DNA of 64,000 bases from Gemmatimonadetes bacterium 2013_60CM_65_52 (GTDB taxonomy: Bacteria > Gemmatimonadota > Gemmatimonadetes > Gemmatimonadales > Gemmatimonadaceae): NCBI GenBank assembly GCA_002215645.1, contig NGFI01000012.1, forward strand, positions 62,001 through 126,000. The letters run 5' to 3'. The translations under genes and the position numbers were made by a program. The number at the start of each line of letters is the position of its first letter. Within the stretch, counting starts at the first letter, position 1. Below the pieces are notes generated by a model that worked only from the letters and a program-made list of their open reading frames with translations, had not been told where the DNA came from and ran no database searches. Below, one piece after another: positions 20,619 to 30,221 of the stretch.

Positions 20619-21584
20619 TTACTCGTTCGCCTCGCTGCGCAGTATCCGCGCGAACACGCCGATGTCAATGTTGCCGCCGCTCACGAGGCACACGACTCGG
20701 CCGCCGGGCTGGCTGGCGTCGAGCGCGGCCGCGAGGGGCGCGGCACCCGCGCCTTCGGCCACGACTCGCACGCGCTCGGCGAGCGTGCATACGGCGGACT
20801 CCACCTGTGCGACGCTCACCACGCGTGTACCCGCCACGAGATTCTTGATGAGGGGCCACATCTCGGCCGAGACTGCGGCGGATCCCATGCCGTCGATGAA
20901 CGTGCGCGTGACCTCTACCGTCGTGGGCTGACCCTTCGCGAACGATGCCGTGAGGGGCGCTGCCGTCTCCGCTTCCACCGCGTACACTTGCGTCGCAGGG
21001 CTCAATTCCCGCGCGACCGCCGCAATGCCCGCGATGAGGCCGCCGCCACCATATGGAACAAAGATGGAATCGACACTGTCGAGCACCTCGAGAATCTCGA
21101 GCGCGATGGTGCCGTTGCCCGCCATGACCGCCGGGTCCGCGAACGGGTGGATGAACAGTCCATCCACGCCCGGATGGCGATGTTCCACGAGCGCCTGCCA
21201 CCAGACGTCAAACGGAACCTTTGTGACTATGCCGCCAAGGCGCTCGATGGCGTCGGTCTTCGCCCGCGGGGCATGTTCCGGCACGATGACGCGGCAGGGG
21301 ATGCCAAGCTCACGCGCACACCATGCGACGCCCTGCGCCATGTTGCCGGCACTGGCGGTATAGACGCCGCGCCGCAGTGCATCGCGTCCGGCAAGTGCCA
21401 TGGCGTTCGCCGCGCCGCGAATCTTGAACGAGCCGATGGGCTGAAGGTTCTCGAGCTTGAGGTGCGTGTCGTGCGCGAGATCTGCCGGCACGCGCAGCAG
21501 TGGAGTTCTGACAGCGATGCCGGCAATCCGGTCTCGCGCGCGGCGCACGTCATCGAGCGATGGTGGCGCGAGAGTCCCTGTCAC
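20619..21584 (-). CDS. PLP-dependent threonine/serine dehydratase-like enzyme
   Basis: This fold-type II PLP enzyme of 321 residues has K54 in GSFKIRGA as the Schiff-base lysine and GGGGLIAG as the phosphate-binding loop. ASAGNMAQGVAW is the substrate-recognition motif. The GTG start at 21584 is chosen because it lies one base after the stop of the upstream gene and just before the conserved N-terminus; an in-frame extension would overlap that gene by 100 bases. It may deaminate Thr or Ser to 2-oxo acids or act as a serine racemase. It has no C-terminal ACT domain, so it is the catabolic, not the feedback-regulated, type. Confidence 0.9.
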   Translation of the reverse strand: MTGTLAPPSLDDVRRARDRIAGIAVRTPLLRVPADLAHDTHLKLENLQPIGSFKIRGAANAMALAGRDALRRGVYTASAGNMAQGVAWCARELGIPCRVIVPEHAPRAKTDAIERLGGIVTKVPFDVWWQALVEHRHPGVDGLFIHPFADPAVMAGNGTIALEILEVLDSVDSIFVPYGGGGLIAGIAAVARELSPATQVYAVEAETAAPLTASFAKGQPTTVEVTRTFIDGMGSAAVSAEMWPLIKNLVAGTRVVSVAQVESAVCTLAERVRVVAEGAGAAPLAAALDASQPGGRVVCLVSGGNIDIGVFARILRSEANE

Positions 21585-21585
21585 G

Positions 21586-22503
21586 TCAGTACCGATAGAT
21601 GAATGCAAGGTACGGTATCGCGACCGCGGCGGAGGTGACACCGAATAGTGCAGCGTCCACCGACAGTCGTTCACCGATGAAGCGCACACCGCCCGACCAC
21701 AGGGCGCCTCCGTTCGACAGATCGGCGTAGTTCTCCGTCACCAGCGAGATGCCCTTCGACACACGCGTCGTGCCACCCACCATGAGCAGAGAGGCTCCAG
21801 CCTTCTTGTTTCCGTATCCGACCCCGCCACCAACCGTAAGGCTGTTGTCCTCACTGCCGAGTGTCGCGACACCGTATCCTATGCCGACTGGCGATTGAGC
21901 CACCAGCCATTTTGCACCCGCGATCAGCGCCCCGACAGCGACGTTCACGTTCGGGCTCTGATAGACGCCCACCTTCGGCGTGACATAGAATATCTGGTCC
22001 GCGATTCCGACGCCGGGAAAGACTGATGCTCCCACGCCCATGCTAATCTGATCGGTGATGCCAAACTGAAAGCTCGGGAAAAAGAGCTCCGCCTCGGTGA
22101 AATAGGTCTCGTCGGACCGCATCATCCGCCCCGTAGGCGCGAAGAGCAGCCGTGTGCGGCTGGGATCCTCGGGCCACAGGCCTTCCTCGTGCAAGCCGCT
22201 CCGATGCACCAGGCGCACCGAGATGATAGTCGATCGAGGAATGGTGGATTCGCCCACGGCTGACGCGAATCGCACGGAGCTGGATGTCACCTCCAGCACC
22301 CGGCCAAGCAGCGTCGATCCATCGCGCAAGGTGATTTGCGCCACCATGCTATCGGGCGTCGGGCGTAGCTCGACGCGATCCTGCGCTTGCGCGCGCATGA
22401 TCGGCAGGAGGAGAACCAGCCACAACGTCCAGATGTGGCGTCGCACGCGGTCGTTCGAAACGGTGACCACGGCGGCTGTCATTCGCAGAGCAGGACGGAA
22501 CAT
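21586..22503 (-). CDS. Exported protein with predicted barrel-like C-terminal domain
   Basis: The 305-residue protein has a signal peptide near residues 24-41 (HIWTLWLVLLLPIMRAQA). A small SH3-like segment follows (ITLRDGSTLLGRVLEVTSSSVRF), then about 180 residues of glycine-rich amphipathic strands. The final residues (IPYLAFIYRY) look like a terminal barrel strand. It is the first gene of the reverse-strand operon that also carries the dehydratase, two hydrolases and the MFS carrier. Function is unknown. Confidence 0.7.
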   Translation of the reverse strand: MFRPALRMTAAVVTVSNDRVRRHIWTLWLVLLLPIMRAQAQDRVELRPTPDSMVAQITLRDGSTLLGRVLEVTSSSVRFASAVGESTIPRSTIISVRLVHRSGLHEEGLWPEDPSRTRLLFAPTGRMMRSDETYFTEAELFFPSFQFGITDQISMGVGASVFPGVGIADQIFYVTPKVGVYQSPNVNVAVGALIAGAKWLVAQSPVGIGYGVATLGSEDNSLTVGGGVGYGNKKAGASLLMVGGTTRVSKGISLVTENYADLSNGGALWSGGVRFIGERLSVDAALFGVTSAAVAIPYLAFIYRY

Positions 22504-22525
22504 GGGTCGTCTCCAGTTCGGATCC

Positions 22526-22605
22526 TTCGTTGGCGCGCCCGATTGTCGGTCGATGCCACGTCGCCGAACGTCCCCGTTCGTTGACGCGACATCATTGTCG
22601 GGTCG
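22526..22605. repeat. Imperfect direct repeat upstream of the reverse-strand operon
   Basis: Two imperfect copies of about 27-29 bases (TTCGTTGRCGCG, 4-5 variable bases, then ATTGTCG and GTCG) lie 51 bases apart, 20-100 bases upstream of the exported-protein gene. They could be operator half-sites or chance. The rest of the 208-base gap shows nothing I recognise. Confidence 0.3.
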
Positions 22606-22712
22606 CGCAACCCCCTCCGCCGTCGTGCGAATGACGTAGTCACCGCCCCGGTTCGACGTAGCTCCGAGCTGCGCCCGGGTCTACGTACCGGTCTTGACCG
22701 TCCGTCGCGAAA

Positions 22713-23237
22713 TCAGGTCGGCATGTATCGCGCAACGGCCATGGCGAGCGTGGCCAGGATCAGCAGCGCAGCTACCACACGCAACGCAGTCATCATTCTT
22801 CCCTGCAAGCGCTCCATTTCCGCCTGCTGCTCCGGGGTGGGTGACCCACCTTGTGCCTTGATCTGCGCGCCGATAGCACCCAGCCGTCTCGCTGTGGGTG
22901 CGTTGACGGCCATGCCGCTGATCACGGCGAGAATGGCCAATCCTCCGCCCAAACCGAACGTGCGACCGGGACCGGAGTGCATCCACACGCTGCTGAATCC
23001 CGCAGAGTCGTTCCAGTAGAGCGCGAGCCCCGAAAGGATGGCAAGAATCGGCACCACCATCATGAAGATGGGAAGCTTCCGGACGTTCGTGAGATACGCC
23101 ATGGCCGGACCGCTTGCCGGACCCAACGTCTTCAGGGTCGGCATGAGAAACAGCACGAGAAACAGAACGGCGCCCAGCCACACTGCGCCGAAGACGATGT
23201 GGATTGCGCGGAACAGCTGGAGAGTCGTCGGTGACAT
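22713..23237 (-). CDS. Four-helix integral membrane protein (CopD/DUF2269-like)
   Basis: This 174-residue protein has four predicted transmembrane helices. The first contains a conserved-looking histidine (FRAIHIVFGAVWLGAVLF), similar to CopD-type and DUF2269 proteins, where such histidines may bind haem or copper. A charged loop (IKAQGGSPTPEQQAEMERLQG) separates helices 3 and 4. It follows the ABC transporter gene on the same strand by 38 bases. Function is unknown. Confidence 0.75.
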   Translation of the reverse strand: MSPTTLQLFRAIHIVFGAVWLGAVLFLVLFLMPTLKTLGPASGPAMAYLTNVRKLPIFMMVVPILAILSGLALYWNDSAGFSSVWMHSGPGRTFGLGGGLAILAVISGMAVNAPTARRLGAIGAQIKAQGGSPTPEQQAEMERLQGRMMTALRVVAALLILATLAMAVARYMPT

Positions 23238-23275
23238 CGGGTGGTTGTCGGAGTTTGGGATGAACCGCGGGGATA

Positions 23276-25201
23276 CTATCGCAACACGGCCTCGTCGTCG
23301 TGCCGGCTTGCTTCCATCTGTCGCATGACCATGTCGTAGTAGCTGCCGCGCGCCCGCATCAGCTCCTCGTGCGTGCCACGCTCGACCACTTCACCTTCTT
23401 CCATGAGAAGGATCATGTCGGCGCGGCGCACGGTCGAGAGCCGGTGCGCAATGACGAACGTGGTCCGGCCGGCGAGCAGCTCCGCCATCGATGCCTGGAT
23501 GAGTTGCTCGCTCTCGGTGTCGAGGTTGCTCGTGGCTTCGTCAAGGATGAGGATCTGCGGACGCGCGAGCACCGCCCGCGCGATGGCGAGCCGCTGGCAC
23601 TGGCCGCCCGAAAGCTTTACGCCGCGCTCTCCCACGAACGTATCGTAACCTTCCGGCAGCCTGACGATGAATTCGTGGGCATTCGCACGGCGCGCGGCGT
23701 CCTCGACCTGTTCGTCGGTCGCGTCGTGGCGCCCGTACGCGATGTTATCGCGCACCGAGCCGTCGAAGAGAAAGACTTCCTGCTGCACGATCGCGAGAAG
23801 GTCCCGATACGACGCGAGACGGAACTCCCGGATATCGGTTCCATTGAGCAGAATGCGCCCGCGCGTGGGATCGTGGAAGCGCGCGACGAGGTCCGTGACG
23901 GTCGTCTTGCCCGCGCCGCTCCGGCCCACCAGCGCGACCACATGCCCGCTCGGCACACTCACATTCAGGTTGCGCACCACAGGGCGTCCGGCACGGTACT
24001 CGAACTCGACATTCTCGAATGCGAGATGCTCGAGCACGCGCGGTGCGTCCGTCGCATCGGGAAGGTCGGGCTTGTCGTTCTCCATGGCGAGCACCTCGAA
24101 CACGCGCTCCATGGCGGCGAGCGAGCGCTGGAGCTCGGAGAACGAATTCACGATGTTCCAGACGGGATTGAGCAGCAGGAACGTGTACCACTGAAAGGCC
24201 ATGATGTCGCCGATGGAGGCGCGGCCCTCGAGATTCAGACGCCCGCCATACCACACGATCACGACGTTCACGGCGCCGAGCAGCAGTCCCCAGGCCGTCC
24301 AGATCACCATCTCGCGCCGCTGCGCGAACAGCTCCTTTCTTAGAACCGTGTGGCGCCCGCGCATGTAGTCCAGCAATTCGTGCAGCTCGCGCCGGAATGC
24401 ACGCACGATGCGAATGCCGGAGAACGTTTCGCCAACCCGACCGTCGATCAGCTCCGCATCCTTGCGCAATGACCGATAGATGGGCCGGATACGCCGCGCC
24501 GAGATGAAGCTGATGACCATGATGCCGGGGATGATGGCCATGGCGGTGAGCGCGAGCCGCCAGTTGAGCGCCATCAGGATGAAAATCGCGATCACCAGCC
24601 GGATGATGGACACGGCCGGCGACACGATCGCCATCTGCAACAGCCCGGTCGTGGTATCGACGTCGCCGGTGAGGCGAGACAGGATTCCGCCGGTCTTCAT
24701 GTCCCACAGCCGCGGCAGCGGCAGATGCAGCAGGCGCTCGAACAGCGCCCGTCGCAGCGAGAGCATCACTTTCGTGTTCAGCAGTCGCTGACGGTTGTCC
24801 TTGTATGCGTTGAGGAGGTTCGTCGCGATGATGACGACGAGAAACAGCATCCCCGCCCCGTTCAGACGTTTGACGCGGTCCGCCGCGGCGAGCCCGGACT
24901 TGAGGAGCACGCGGTCGACGATGAACCGCATGAAGAGCGGCTCGAGCATCTGGAGGCCTGCGACTGCGAGCGCGAGCAGCACGAACCAGAGGACGCCCTT
25001 GCGATGCGGCCTGAGCCAACCGAGATACTCGCGGAGGTACTGCCGCCGCTTGAGCCGCCGCTCGCCAGGCGGCGCACTATCGGTCGCTACGGCCGCTCGG
25101 TTGCCATTGTCCGCGTCCACGATGTCGTCCAACCGCCTGCGCCGATAATCCTCGACGAATGCGAGGTAGCGGTGGCGTGACGAACGAGGGCGTGATGGCA
25201 T
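23276..25201 (-). CDS. ABC half-transporter (MsbA/MDR-type, membrane-ATPase fusion)
   Basis: The 641-residue protein fuses a six-helix exporter membrane domain (about 60-350) to an ATPase. The ATPase has Walker A GRSGAGKTT, Q-loop VQQEVFLF, signature LSGGQ, Walker B ILILDEATSNLD and H-loop IAHRLST. Homodimers of such proteins export lipids or drugs using ATP. An N-terminal cytoplasmic extension of about 55 residues, rich in Arg, is unusual but unremarkable. No partner half-transporter is adjacent, so a homodimer is likely. Confidence 0.95.
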   Translation of the reverse strand: MPSRPRSSRHRYLAFVEDYRRRRLDDIVDADNGNRAAVATDSAPPGERRLKRRQYLREYLGWLRPHRKGVLWFVLLALAVAGLQMLEPLFMRFIVDRVLLKSGLAAADRVKRLNGAGMLFLVVIIATNLLNAYKDNRQRLLNTKVMLSLRRALFERLLHLPLPRLWDMKTGGILSRLTGDVDTTTGLLQMAIVSPAVSIIRLVIAIFILMALNWRLALTAMAIIPGIMVISFISARRIRPIYRSLRKDAELIDGRVGETFSGIRIVRAFRRELHELLDYMRGRHTVLRKELFAQRREMVIWTAWGLLLGAVNVVIVWYGGRLNLEGRASIGDIMAFQWYTFLLLNPVWNIVNSFSELQRSLAAMERVFEVLAMENDKPDLPDATDAPRVLEHLAFENVEFEYRAGRPVVRNLNVSVPSGHVVALVGRSGAGKTTVTDLVARFHDPTRGRILLNGTDIREFRLASYRDLLAIVQQEVFLFDGSVRDNIAYGRHDATDEQVEDAARRANAHEFIVRLPEGYDTFVGERGVKLSGGQCQRLAIARAVLARPQILILDEATSNLDTESEQLIQASMAELLAGRTTFVIAHRLSTVRRADMILLMEEGEVVERGTHEELMRARGSYYDMVMRQMEASRHDDEAVLR

Positions 25202-25267
25202 GCGGCGCGGGATGCCAGCAGGTTGCCCACGTGCGGGCGGAGGCGCAAGTCTGTCGGGCTTCCGGTG

Positions 25268-27439
25268 CTACTGCCCGGGGTGGTACTGACGCTCCGTGTG
25301 CCCCGCGAGCTGCGAGCGGTAGAAGTAGACATCGCGGAGATTTCCCGCGGCGTAACGGTCTGCCTGGTCGTTGAAGTGCTTCGATGTGGGGTGGCCACTC
25401 TCCCCACCGGCGGACACGGCACGCGCACGGACACTGTCGCCGAACTCCACAACGGCGAGAAAGCTGTTGCCACTCGTCCCATAGTACTTCTTCGTGCCAT
25501 TTGCGGGACGAGCACCGAACGCGGCGAGCGAGCCCCAGCGAGACGACGTGAAACCGACCGGAATACTCGGTGCCGCATCGTTGAACGGTTGCACGATGTC
25601 GCCGGTGAGACGTTGGAAACGGTTGATGTCGCCCCACGGTGTCTTCCAGGTTCCGTAGTCCGCTACAAGTCGATCGGACGCCGTCGCCAACGCACGCAGC
25701 TTCGCTTCGGCCGTGGTGCCGTTGGCGAGGAGTGTGTCGCTGGACGTCCACGAGGTACGCGCGGCCGGAAGCGAGTGCAGAAGCTCATCGCCCCAGAACA
25801 GGGCAAGCGTCGTGGGCACGGACGTAGCAGACCAGCGATGGTCCCACGCGCGAAGCAGCGCGATCTGCTCCTTTACCAGCGACTTGAGCGAGTCCGCCGT
25901 CGTGGGCGCATCGTACGCCGCGATCAGGGAGGGCACGAGGACATCGAACGACGGAAGCCACGTGTCGAACGCTGCGTCGATGACACCCTGGGGTGTGAAT
26001 GGCTTCCGTACCGAGAGCACTCGCAGTGCATGGACGCCGCGGGGACTCTCGCTGCCGTTGTCCATGTACTTCGGAAAGGTGCGCGGCTGCGGACTGTTGG
26101 AACCTGCAGCGGAGTAGGGCCAATTGTTCGTGTTGTAGACCCAGCCATTGGGCGGATTCACCACGAGAGGGCTCTCGTCCACCGAATGAAGCCCCTTCCA
26201 CTCCGTCGCGGGATTGCTGCCGTCAACGGGCTTCCGCCAGTCGAACGACGTATCGCGCTTCGGAATGAAGTTCGCGTGGAAGTACGCGACGTTGCCCTCC
26301 GCATCGGCGAAGATCGTATTGTTGGACGAGTTGGTGTGCAGGTCCATGATCTTCTTGAACTCGCGATAGTTCCGTGCCTTGATGCGCGAGTACGACTGCG
26401 TCAGTGCCTTCACCGGTTCCTGCATGAGCTTGACGGCGATCCACTTGCCGTCCGCCGCACGCACGATGGGGCCGTGGTGCGTACGAAAAACCGTGAACTC
26501 CCGCTTTGACATGCCGCCCGCGGCCCTGTACGGCACCACGATGCGCTGCATCGTGACGGGACGCTCCTCACTTCCATAGCGGTACACGTAACCGTCGCCG
26601 CGCTTCACGATCCTTTCGGCGTATTCGTCCATGTCGTCGCCATTGGACGACGTGTGCATCCAGCCTGCGCGATCATTGAACCCCTGGTAGACAAAGAATT
26701 GTCCCCAGGTAAGTGCGCCATATGCGTTCAAGCCTTCTTCGCTCACGAGCTGTGCTTCGGCGCGGAAGAAGAACGACGTGTGCGGGTTGATCCACAGGAT
26801 CGCGTGATGGCTCGCGGTGATCGACGGGGCGAGCGCGAAGCCGTTCGACCCGGTGGGTTCGCGCAGCGGTGCCGGTTGCGGACGACCCGATGCGCTGTCA
26901 CCGGCGTGAGTGCCGTAAAAGCGCTCGAGCTCGCGAAGGGACACGTTCTCGATGTCGCCGCCGATGCTCCCTTCGCTGAACGTGAGCGCCATCCACGGCT
27001 CGAACCTCGTGATGACGCGCGGCTTCACGTCCGGATGCGTGGACAGATAGTAGTTGAGTCCGTCGGCCCACCCATCCATGAGCGACTTGAGCCAGGCGGG
27101 ACTCGACCTGTACTTCACCTTCATGCTGTCCGGGTCGATGAACAGCTTCATGCGGAGATCGCGCCAGATCTCCGCCTCACCCTCGGCTTCCGCAAGCCGG
27201 CCTTGCGAGTTGATGAAGTTGGTCTCGATGCGGTTGAAGTCGTCTTCGGCCTGCGCGTACATCAACCCGAAGACGACGTCGGCGTCTTTCTTTCCGTACA
27301 CGTGCGGGATGCCCCAATCGTCCCGAACGATGGTCACTCGCTTCGCGGCGGCCTGCAAACGAGCGGCGTCCGTATCGGCGGCATCGGCTTGCGCGCAGGC
27401 AGCAATAGCCGCCAGCAACAACGGAAGAAAACGGTGCAT
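25268..27439 (-). CDS. Penicillin-acylase-family (Ntn) amidohydrolase lipoprotein
   Basis: The start at 27439 gives a short lipoprotein signal with cysteine at 15 (IAAC). An upstream extension would overlap the PEBP gene by about 175 bases. The 723-residue precursor has VTIVRDDWGIPHVYG at the alpha-subunit N-terminus. The autocatalytic site is TGSNGFAL, where S198 would become the N-terminal nucleophile of the beta subunit. Family members hydrolyse penicillin G, acyl-homoserine lactones or other acylated amines in the periplasm. The substrate here is open; quorum-signal cleavage is one possibility. Confidence 0.9.
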   Translation of the reverse strand: MHRFLPLLLAAIAACAQADAADTDAARLQAAAKRVTIVRDDWGIPHVYGKKDADVVFGLMYAQAEDDFNRIETNFINSQGRLAEAEGEAEIWRDLRMKLFIDPDSMKVKYRSSPAWLKSLMDGWADGLNYYLSTHPDVKPRVITRFEPWMALTFSEGSIGGDIENVSLRELERFYGTHAGDSASGRPQPAPLREPTGSNGFALAPSITASHHAILWINPHTSFFFRAEAQLVSEEGLNAYGALTWGQFFVYQGFNDRAGWMHTSSNGDDMDEYAERIVKRGDGYVYRYGSEERPVTMQRIVVPYRAAGGMSKREFTVFRTHHGPIVRAADGKWIAVKLMQEPVKALTQSYSRIKARNYREFKKIMDLHTNSSNNTIFADAEGNVAYFHANFIPKRDTSFDWRKPVDGSNPATEWKGLHSVDESPLVVNPPNGWVYNTNNWPYSAAGSNSPQPRTFPKYMDNGSESPRGVHALRVLSVRKPFTPQGVIDAAFDTWLPSFDVLVPSLIAAYDAPTTADSLKSLVKEQIALLRAWDHRWSATSVPTTLALFWGDELLHSLPAARTSWTSSDTLLANGTTAEAKLRALATASDRLVADYGTWKTPWGDINRFQRLTGDIVQPFNDAAPSIPVGFTSSRWGSLAAFGARPANGTKKYYGTSGNSFLAVVEFGDSVRARAVSAGGESGHPTSKHFNDQADRYAAGNLRDVYFYRSQLAGHTERQYHPGQ

Positions 27440-27462
27440 GATGTCAGGTGAGCGTGTGAGCG

Positions 27463-28062
27463 TTACTTCGTCTTCTGATAGGTGCCCATGAGCTGCGCCT
27501 GTGCCACGATGTGTCCCTCCATGGCCGCCATGAGCGCGGACTTCGACGGTTTGCGGAGGTCGCCGAGTACGGTGTCGAGCGCGTAGAGCTTGAAGAAGTA
27601 GCGGTGCCGGCCGATGGGCGGGCACGGTCCGCCCCACCCCGTGCGCTTCCAGTCATTCGTTCCTTCGCGCGTGCCAGGCGGGACGCTGCTCGACTTTCCT
27701 TCCTCGATGGCCGAGACGGACGCCGGAATGTCGTACAGCACCCAGTGCACGTACGTCATCTTCGGCGCCTTGGGATCCGGTGCATCCGGGTCGTCCACGA
27801 TGAGCGCATAACTCTTCGTGGTGGCGGGCGCGCCCTTCCACGCCAGCGGCGGCGACGTATCACCGCCCTCGCACGTGTACTTCGCCGGTATCGCGGCGCT
27901 GTCGCCGAAGGCGGACGACAAGATGGTGAAGCTCATTGCAGGTGCTCCGGTGGTGGATGACGTGGTGCGTGTCTTTGGCGGCGCAGCGCGCTCGTTCGAC
28001 TCCCCACACGCCGTAATGACGAAGAGGACGGTGCACGCGCACGCGAGTCGGGAGATCATCAT
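27463..28062 (-). CDS. YbhB/YbcL-type PEBP (Raf-kinase-inhibitor-like) lipoprotein
   Basis: This 199-residue protein has a lipobox-like VITAC (C19) and the two PEBP ligand-site motifs: DDPDAPDP (residues 88-95) and GPCPPIGRHRYFFKLYALD. Bacterial members are small beta-proteins with unclear function. They bind phosphate-like or phospholipid headgroup ligands. A Met-Met start is present; either methionine may be used. It lies 23 bases upstream of the penicillin-acylase-like gene and probably shares its transcript. Confidence 0.92.
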   Translation of the reverse strand: MMISRLACACTVLFVITACGESNERAAPPKTRTTSSTTGAPAMSFTILSSAFGDSAAIPAKYTCEGGDTSPPLAWKGAPATTKSYALIVDDPDAPDPKAPKMTYVHWVLYDIPASVSAIEEGKSSSVPPGTREGTNDWKRTGWGGPCPPIGRHRYFFKLYALDTVLGDLRKPSKSALMAAMEGHIVAQAQLMGTYQKTK

Positions 28063-28128
28063 CCCATCAGAGTATGCGATCCCGGCTGCATTTGCGACGG
28101 CGAAGGAACGCCGATGCCGTTGTGGCCG

Positions 28129-29994
28129 CTACAGTGACGGATGTTTCCCAACGGTCTCGTCGTGCATCTGAAAGAGGTGTGCGACGGACAGCACCTTGTC
28201 ATCATTGTAGAGATTGCCTGTGATCACTGCGCCGATCGGTTGTGGATTGAGTGGCGCGGACGGAGCTGACGGCGAAGGCGCGGGTGCGGCGGGCGCCGCC
28301 GATGGAGCTGCACCAGGAGCCGCCGCCGGACGTGCCGCGGCAGCAGGCTGCTGCGGGACATCGAACTTGTAAGGGACGACAACGCACGGATGGCCGGTCT
28401 GCGCGTTCGGCGCGATGTCCGCGCCCGGCCCCGCAATGAACATGTCCAGATCCTTCATGAACTCCGCCCACTTCTGCACGAGCACATAGCGACGTCGCTG
28501 CTGATTGACGTACTCGTATGCGCGTGTGAGCCGCCCGCCGACAAACCGTGGGTTCCAGTTCGCCGGAGCCATGGCATCAGCGGGAACGCCGGTCGCGCCG
28601 TCCACACCCGGGAATGGTGTGCCCCGCTGCGCGGGCGCCACCAGCGTCGTGAGATCGAGTCCGATTTCCTTTGCCTTCCGTTGGACGTACGAGTCGAACG
28701 CCGACGCGTACTCGACGTTCAACGAACCAAGGCCGTCGGAGATACCCGGGACGGTCGGCCGGTCACCGATGGTGACCGGCTTCATGCCAAGATCGCGCAA
28801 CTTGTCCACCAGCTCCTTCGGCGCGTTCTGGTGAATGCCGATCCGCAGCGACGCGAGCTTGATGTGCGGGTCGAAGTGAAAGGGCGTCGTCACCGTGGAC
28901 GGATCTTTCTCGTCCACGCCGTGGATGACGCTGAACACCATCGCGCAATCCTCGATGGTGCGGCAGATGGGGCCCACACGGTCCTGGGACCATGCGAGCG
29001 TCATTGCGCCAGAGCGACTCACGCGCCCGAACGTGGGACGCAACGCACTCGCTCCGCAGCGTAGTGCCGGGGAGACGATGGACCCCTGCGTTTCGGTGCC
29101 GATGGCGAACGCCACGCAGCCGCCCACGGACGCCGACGCGGGGCCGGCTGACGATCCGCTCGATCCCTGCGACAGATTCCACGGGTTGTTGGTGCGGCCG
29201 CCGAACCACTGATCGTTCTGCGCGAAGATTCCCGTCGAGAGCTTCGCAATGAGCACGGCACCCGCGTCCCGAAGCCGGACGACAACTTCCGCGTCCTCGT
29301 CAATGACGCGATCGCGAAAATCCGGCGACCCCCACGTGGTGGTCACGCCTTTAGTAGCAAATAGGTCCTTAATCCCGTACGGCAGGCCATGCAGCGGCCC
29401 GCGATACTTCCCGGCCGTCAGCTCCCTGTCCGCTGCCGCGGCCTCCGCCAACGCCGACGTCTCCATGATGGTGACGGCGCAGTTGAGCGTCGGATTGAGG
29501 CGAGCCAGACGCGCGAGGTAGATCTTCGTGAGCCGAGTCGAGGTGATCTTTCTTGCCCGCAACATGGCTGACAGGCGGTGCGCGGGGAGATATGCGATGT
29601 CGTCGTCGGACGCCGGCACGGTTCCCGTCCACTTCGCGGGCACGTAGGGCCGGCGGTTGAACACCGCAACGCCGTGCTCCTTTACCAGCTTCTCCATCAA
29701 CGCGCCCGTACCACCCGGATACGGCATGAACTGCTCGGCCGGTGGCTCGCCGTTGCCAAGTGGATATGGGGGCGCCGGCGGCTGTTGCTGTACAGGCGTT
29801 ACGCTGCGCCGCGCGGAATCGGTTGCCTGTCCACGGAGAAAAGCGGGACCGAGCGTCGTCGCGGCGGCGCTCGCGAGTGACATGAAGAGGAATTCGCGGC
29901 GGCCGACGCCTCCGGAGCTTGCATCCTCCATCTGTTCGGCGATCAGGGCAAGCTCGGATTCGTGTGCGTCGAGGAGGTCGTCGGGACCGTTCAC
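28129..29994 (-). CDS. Tat-exported amidase-signature hydrolase
   Basis: The 621-residue protein carries a Tat-like motif well inside the N-terminus (GRREFLFMSLASAAATTLG, about 31-49). The Ser-cisSer-Lys catalytic set is visible as GLPYGIKDLF (Lys), GSSGSSAGPA (cis-Ser) and GTETQGSIVSPA (nucleophile Ser). Near the C-terminus an insertion of about 50 residues made of Ala and Pro (around AAARPAAAPGAAPSAAPAAP) is a low-complexity linker not usual for the family. The enzyme should hydrolyse amide bonds in the periplasm; the substrate is unknown. Confidence 0.92.
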   Translation of the reverse strand: MNGPDDLLDAHESELALIAEQMEDASSGGVGRREFLFMSLASAAATTLGPAFLRGQATDSARRSVTPVQQQPPAPPYPLGNGEPPAEQFMPYPGGTGALMEKLVKEHGVAVFNRRPYVPAKWTGTVPASDDDIAYLPAHRLSAMLRARKITSTRLTKIYLARLARLNPTLNCAVTIMETSALAEAAAADRELTAGKYRGPLHGLPYGIKDLFATKGVTTTWGSPDFRDRVIDEDAEVVVRLRDAGAVLIAKLSTGIFAQNDQWFGGRTNNPWNLSQGSSGSSAGPASASVGGCVAFAIGTETQGSIVSPALRCGASALRPTFGRVSRSGAMTLAWSQDRVGPICRTIEDCAMVFSVIHGVDEKDPSTVTTPFHFDPHIKLASLRIGIHQNAPKELVDKLRDLGMKPVTIGDRPTVPGISDGLGSLNVEYASAFDSYVQRKAKEIGLDLTTLVAPAQRGTPFPGVDGATGVPADAMAPANWNPRFVGGRLTRAYEYVNQQRRRYVLVQKWAEFMKDLDMFIAGPGADIAPNAQTGHPCVVVPYKFDVPQQPAAAARPAAAPGAAPSAAPAAPAPSPSAPSAPLNPQPIGAVITGNLYNDDKVLSVAHLFQMHDETVGKHPSL

Positions 29995-30119
29995 AGATGG
30001 CTCCAGAGATGGCTGTTCGGTTCAGGGCGGATGAAAGTGCTCCGTCACATGACAGTGTGCCAGAGTCCGGCAGCTACCGGCTTCGCCGCCCGTCTGGCCG
30101 CGATCTAGATTCGAGGCCG

Positions 30120-30146
30120 TGTCGATCCGGCGTCAGTCTATTCGTC
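30120..30146 (+). promoter_or_regulatory. Candidate ECF42-type promoter upstream of the DGPF-sigma operon
   Basis: TGTCGA (30120-30125) and CGTC (30143-30146) are separated by exactly 17 bases. They lie about 75 bases before the DGPF start codon. As I recall it, the ECF42 consensus is TGTCGA at -35 and CGA/TC at -10. This would make the operon autoregulated. The rest of the 226-base gap has no other recognisable element. Confidence 0.5.
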
Positions 30147-30221
30147 GTGTCTGTGGAAGCGCCGAACAACTGGGCGACCGATGAATCCCGGTGGCCCCCA
30201 TACCCTGACGGAGGTCGAACC

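Noticed and set aside
27440-27637. 66-codon N-terminal extension of the penicillin-acylase-like protein
   Set aside because: It would overlap the PEBP gene, lacks a signal peptide, and the internal ATG gives a proper lipoprotein signal.
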